From Crocosphaera sp. (GTDB lineage: Bacteria; Cyanobacteriota; Cyanobacteriia; Cyanobacteriales; Microcystaceae): DNA of 35,415 nucleotides. Under the pieces are notes generated by a model, which was given only the letters and a program-made list of their open reading frames with translations, had not been told where the DNA came from and ran no database searches. The stretch is from the NCBI GenBank assembly GCA_030064955.1, contig JASJDW010000010.1, forward strand, positions 1 through 35,415. Direction: 5' to 3'. Positions 34,337 to 35,415 of the stretch are shown here, piece after piece. Position 1 is the stretch's first letter. Every line of letters starts with the position of its first letter. The translations under genes and the position numbers were made by a program.

Positions 34337-35415
34337 ATGGTTAATTTTTTAATAATAATTGCTAGTTTATCTTTAATCATTTGGATTTATTTATTACTAT
34401 TTCGAGGATGGTTTTGGTTGAGCGATCAACGAATTAATAGCCATCTTCAACTCTTAGAAAAATATCCTTCTGTTTGTGCTGTTATTCCTGCCCGCAATGA
34501 AGCCGATGTTCTACCTATTAGTTTAAAATCTCTATTAAATCAAGATTATCCTGGTAATTTTTCTATTATTTTAGTAGATGATCAAAGTGATGATAATACA
34601 GGAAATGTAGCCCAAGAAGTTGCTAACAATTGCCAAAAATCTCAACAGTTACAAGTCATTTCAGGAAAACCTTTAGCATCAGGTTGGTCAGGAAAATTAT
34701 GGGCAATGAAACAAGGAATTGAACAAGCTAAACAGCTAGAAAACAAACCCGATTATTTACTGTTAACCGATGCAGATATTGAACATCATCATACTAATTT
34801 ACAAGAATTAGTTAATCAAGCAGAAACAGAAAACTTAGCCATGACTTCTCTGATGGTTAAGCTAAGATGTGATAGTTTTTGGGAACAATTTTTAATCCCT
34901 GCTTTTGTCTTTTTCTTTGAAAAATTATATCCTTTTTCTTGGGTAAATAATCCTCAAAACAAAATGGCAGCAGCAGCAGGAGGTTGTATCTTAATTCGTC
35001 GTCAAATCTTAGAAGAAATTGGCGGAATAGAAGTTGTCAAACAAGCATTAATTGATGATTGTTCCTTAGCAGCAGCAGTCAAAGCGAAATTACAGCAAAA
35101 TAGACAAAATATAGAGCAAGGAATTTGGTTGGGATTAAGTGAAAAAACCATTAGTTTACGACCTTATGATAGTTTAGACTCTATTTGGAATATGGTGGCT
35201 AGAACAGCCTATACTCAGTTAAATTATTCCCCCTTACTATTAGTAGGAACTTTATTAGGACTAACCCTCGTTTATTTAGTTGCACCCATTGGGTTAATAA
35301 TTGGATTAGTTATTCACAGTCCAGTCATTACTATTTTAGGAGGAATAACTTGGTTATTAATGACCTTTTCTTATCTTCCTACCCTAAAATTGTATCGATG
35401 TTCTCCTATTTGGGG
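34337..35415 (+). CDS. hpnB: Hopene-associated glycosyltransferase HpnB (3' end outside window)
   Basis: The frame is open from the ATG at 34337 to the window end, giving 359 codons without a stop. An N-terminal membrane segment (about 3-22) precedes a family-2 glycosyltransferase domain: VCAVIPARNEADVLP, the LVDDQSDDNT nucleotide-sugar motif, LLTDADIEHHH with the DxD-type acidic pair, and ALIDDCSLAAAVK. The MVKLRCDSFWEQFLIPAFVFFFEKLYPF segment, in part FWEQFLIPAFVFFF, and AAAAGGCILIRR are characteristic of HpnB. Two or more membrane segments follow. HpnB is found in hopanoid loci and is thought to act on hopanoid head groups, though its reaction is not firmly established. hpnH lies about 17 kb upstream. 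Confidence 0.92.
   Translation, partial: MVNFLIIIASLSLIIWIYLLLFRGWFWLSDQRINSHLQLLEKYPSVCAVIPARNEADVLPISLKSLLNQDYPGNFSIILVDDQSDDNTGNVAQEVANNCQKSQQLQVISGKPLASGWSGKLWAMKQGIEQAKQLENKPDYLLLTDADIEHHHTNLQELVNQAETENLAMTSLMVKLRCDSFWEQFLIPAFVFFFEKLYPFSWVNNPQNKMAAAAGGCILIRRQILEEIGGIEVVKQALIDDCSLAAAVKAKLQQNRQNIEQGIWLGLSEKTISLRPYDSLDSIWNMVARTAYTQLNYSPLLLVGTLLGLTLVYLVAPIGLIIGLVIHSPVITILGGITWLLMTFSYLPTLKLYRCSPIW

Overview
The window looks like chromosomal DNA of a unicellular nitrogen-fixer-type cyanobacterium (Crocosphaera/Cyanothece/Rippkaea-like). The basis is the gene content: Psb27, Flv3, a Calvin-cycle type glyceraldehyde-3-phosphate dehydrogenase, DesB, a PatA-type response regulator and expanded Uma2 genes. 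The AT-rich base composition, the many GCGATCGC (HIP1) octamers inside and between genes, and the short tandem G/T- and C/A-rich repeats fit too. The species is inferred, not proven.

Region 1 (about 200-11,350, all +) is one complete Pil/Pix-type chemotaxis-like cluster: CheY, CheW, two tandem methyl-accepting proteins, a CheA hybrid kinase, and a PatA-type regulator with a degenerate GGDEF domain. No CheR or CheB is present. Such clusters steer type IV pilus motility in cyanobacteria. Neither receptor has a GAF photosensor, so this resembles the pilJ type rather than pixJ. The first receptor has lost four residues at its otherwise invariant signalling tip.

Region 2 (11,500-17,700) holds a DUF2996-like gene, murB and murC (minus strand, with a 19-bp hairpin between them), gap2, and the hopanoid radical-SAM gene hpnH. 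gap2 lies between two inverted copies of a 46-bp repeat attached to heptamer arrays, and an octamer array follows its terminator.

Region 3 (17,700-24,950) is the most accessory-like part. A pentapeptide-repeat/coiled-coil protein is divergent from an AAA-type ATPase. Two Uma2 nuclease-fold paralogues flank a pterin dehydratase gene, and tex follows. The duplication that made the Uma2 pair carried along the first codons of tex. Two abutting MITE-like inverted-repeat elements follow tex.

Region 4 (25,000-35,415) contains desB, flv3 (minus, with a clear terminator), two small paralogous coiled-coil/membrane proteins, a double-ATPase peptide-type ABC protein, psb27, a secreted TPR protein, a thioredoxin-fold protein overlapping a FetB-like permease, another MITE-like element, and the 5' part of hpnB, which runs off the window end. 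hpnH and hpnB are thus about 17 kb apart and not in one operon.

The best candidates for something undescribed are the divergent pentapeptide/ATPase pair, the altered receptor tip, and the paired small membrane proteins. No rRNA, tRNA, CRISPR array or complete transposase gene was seen.
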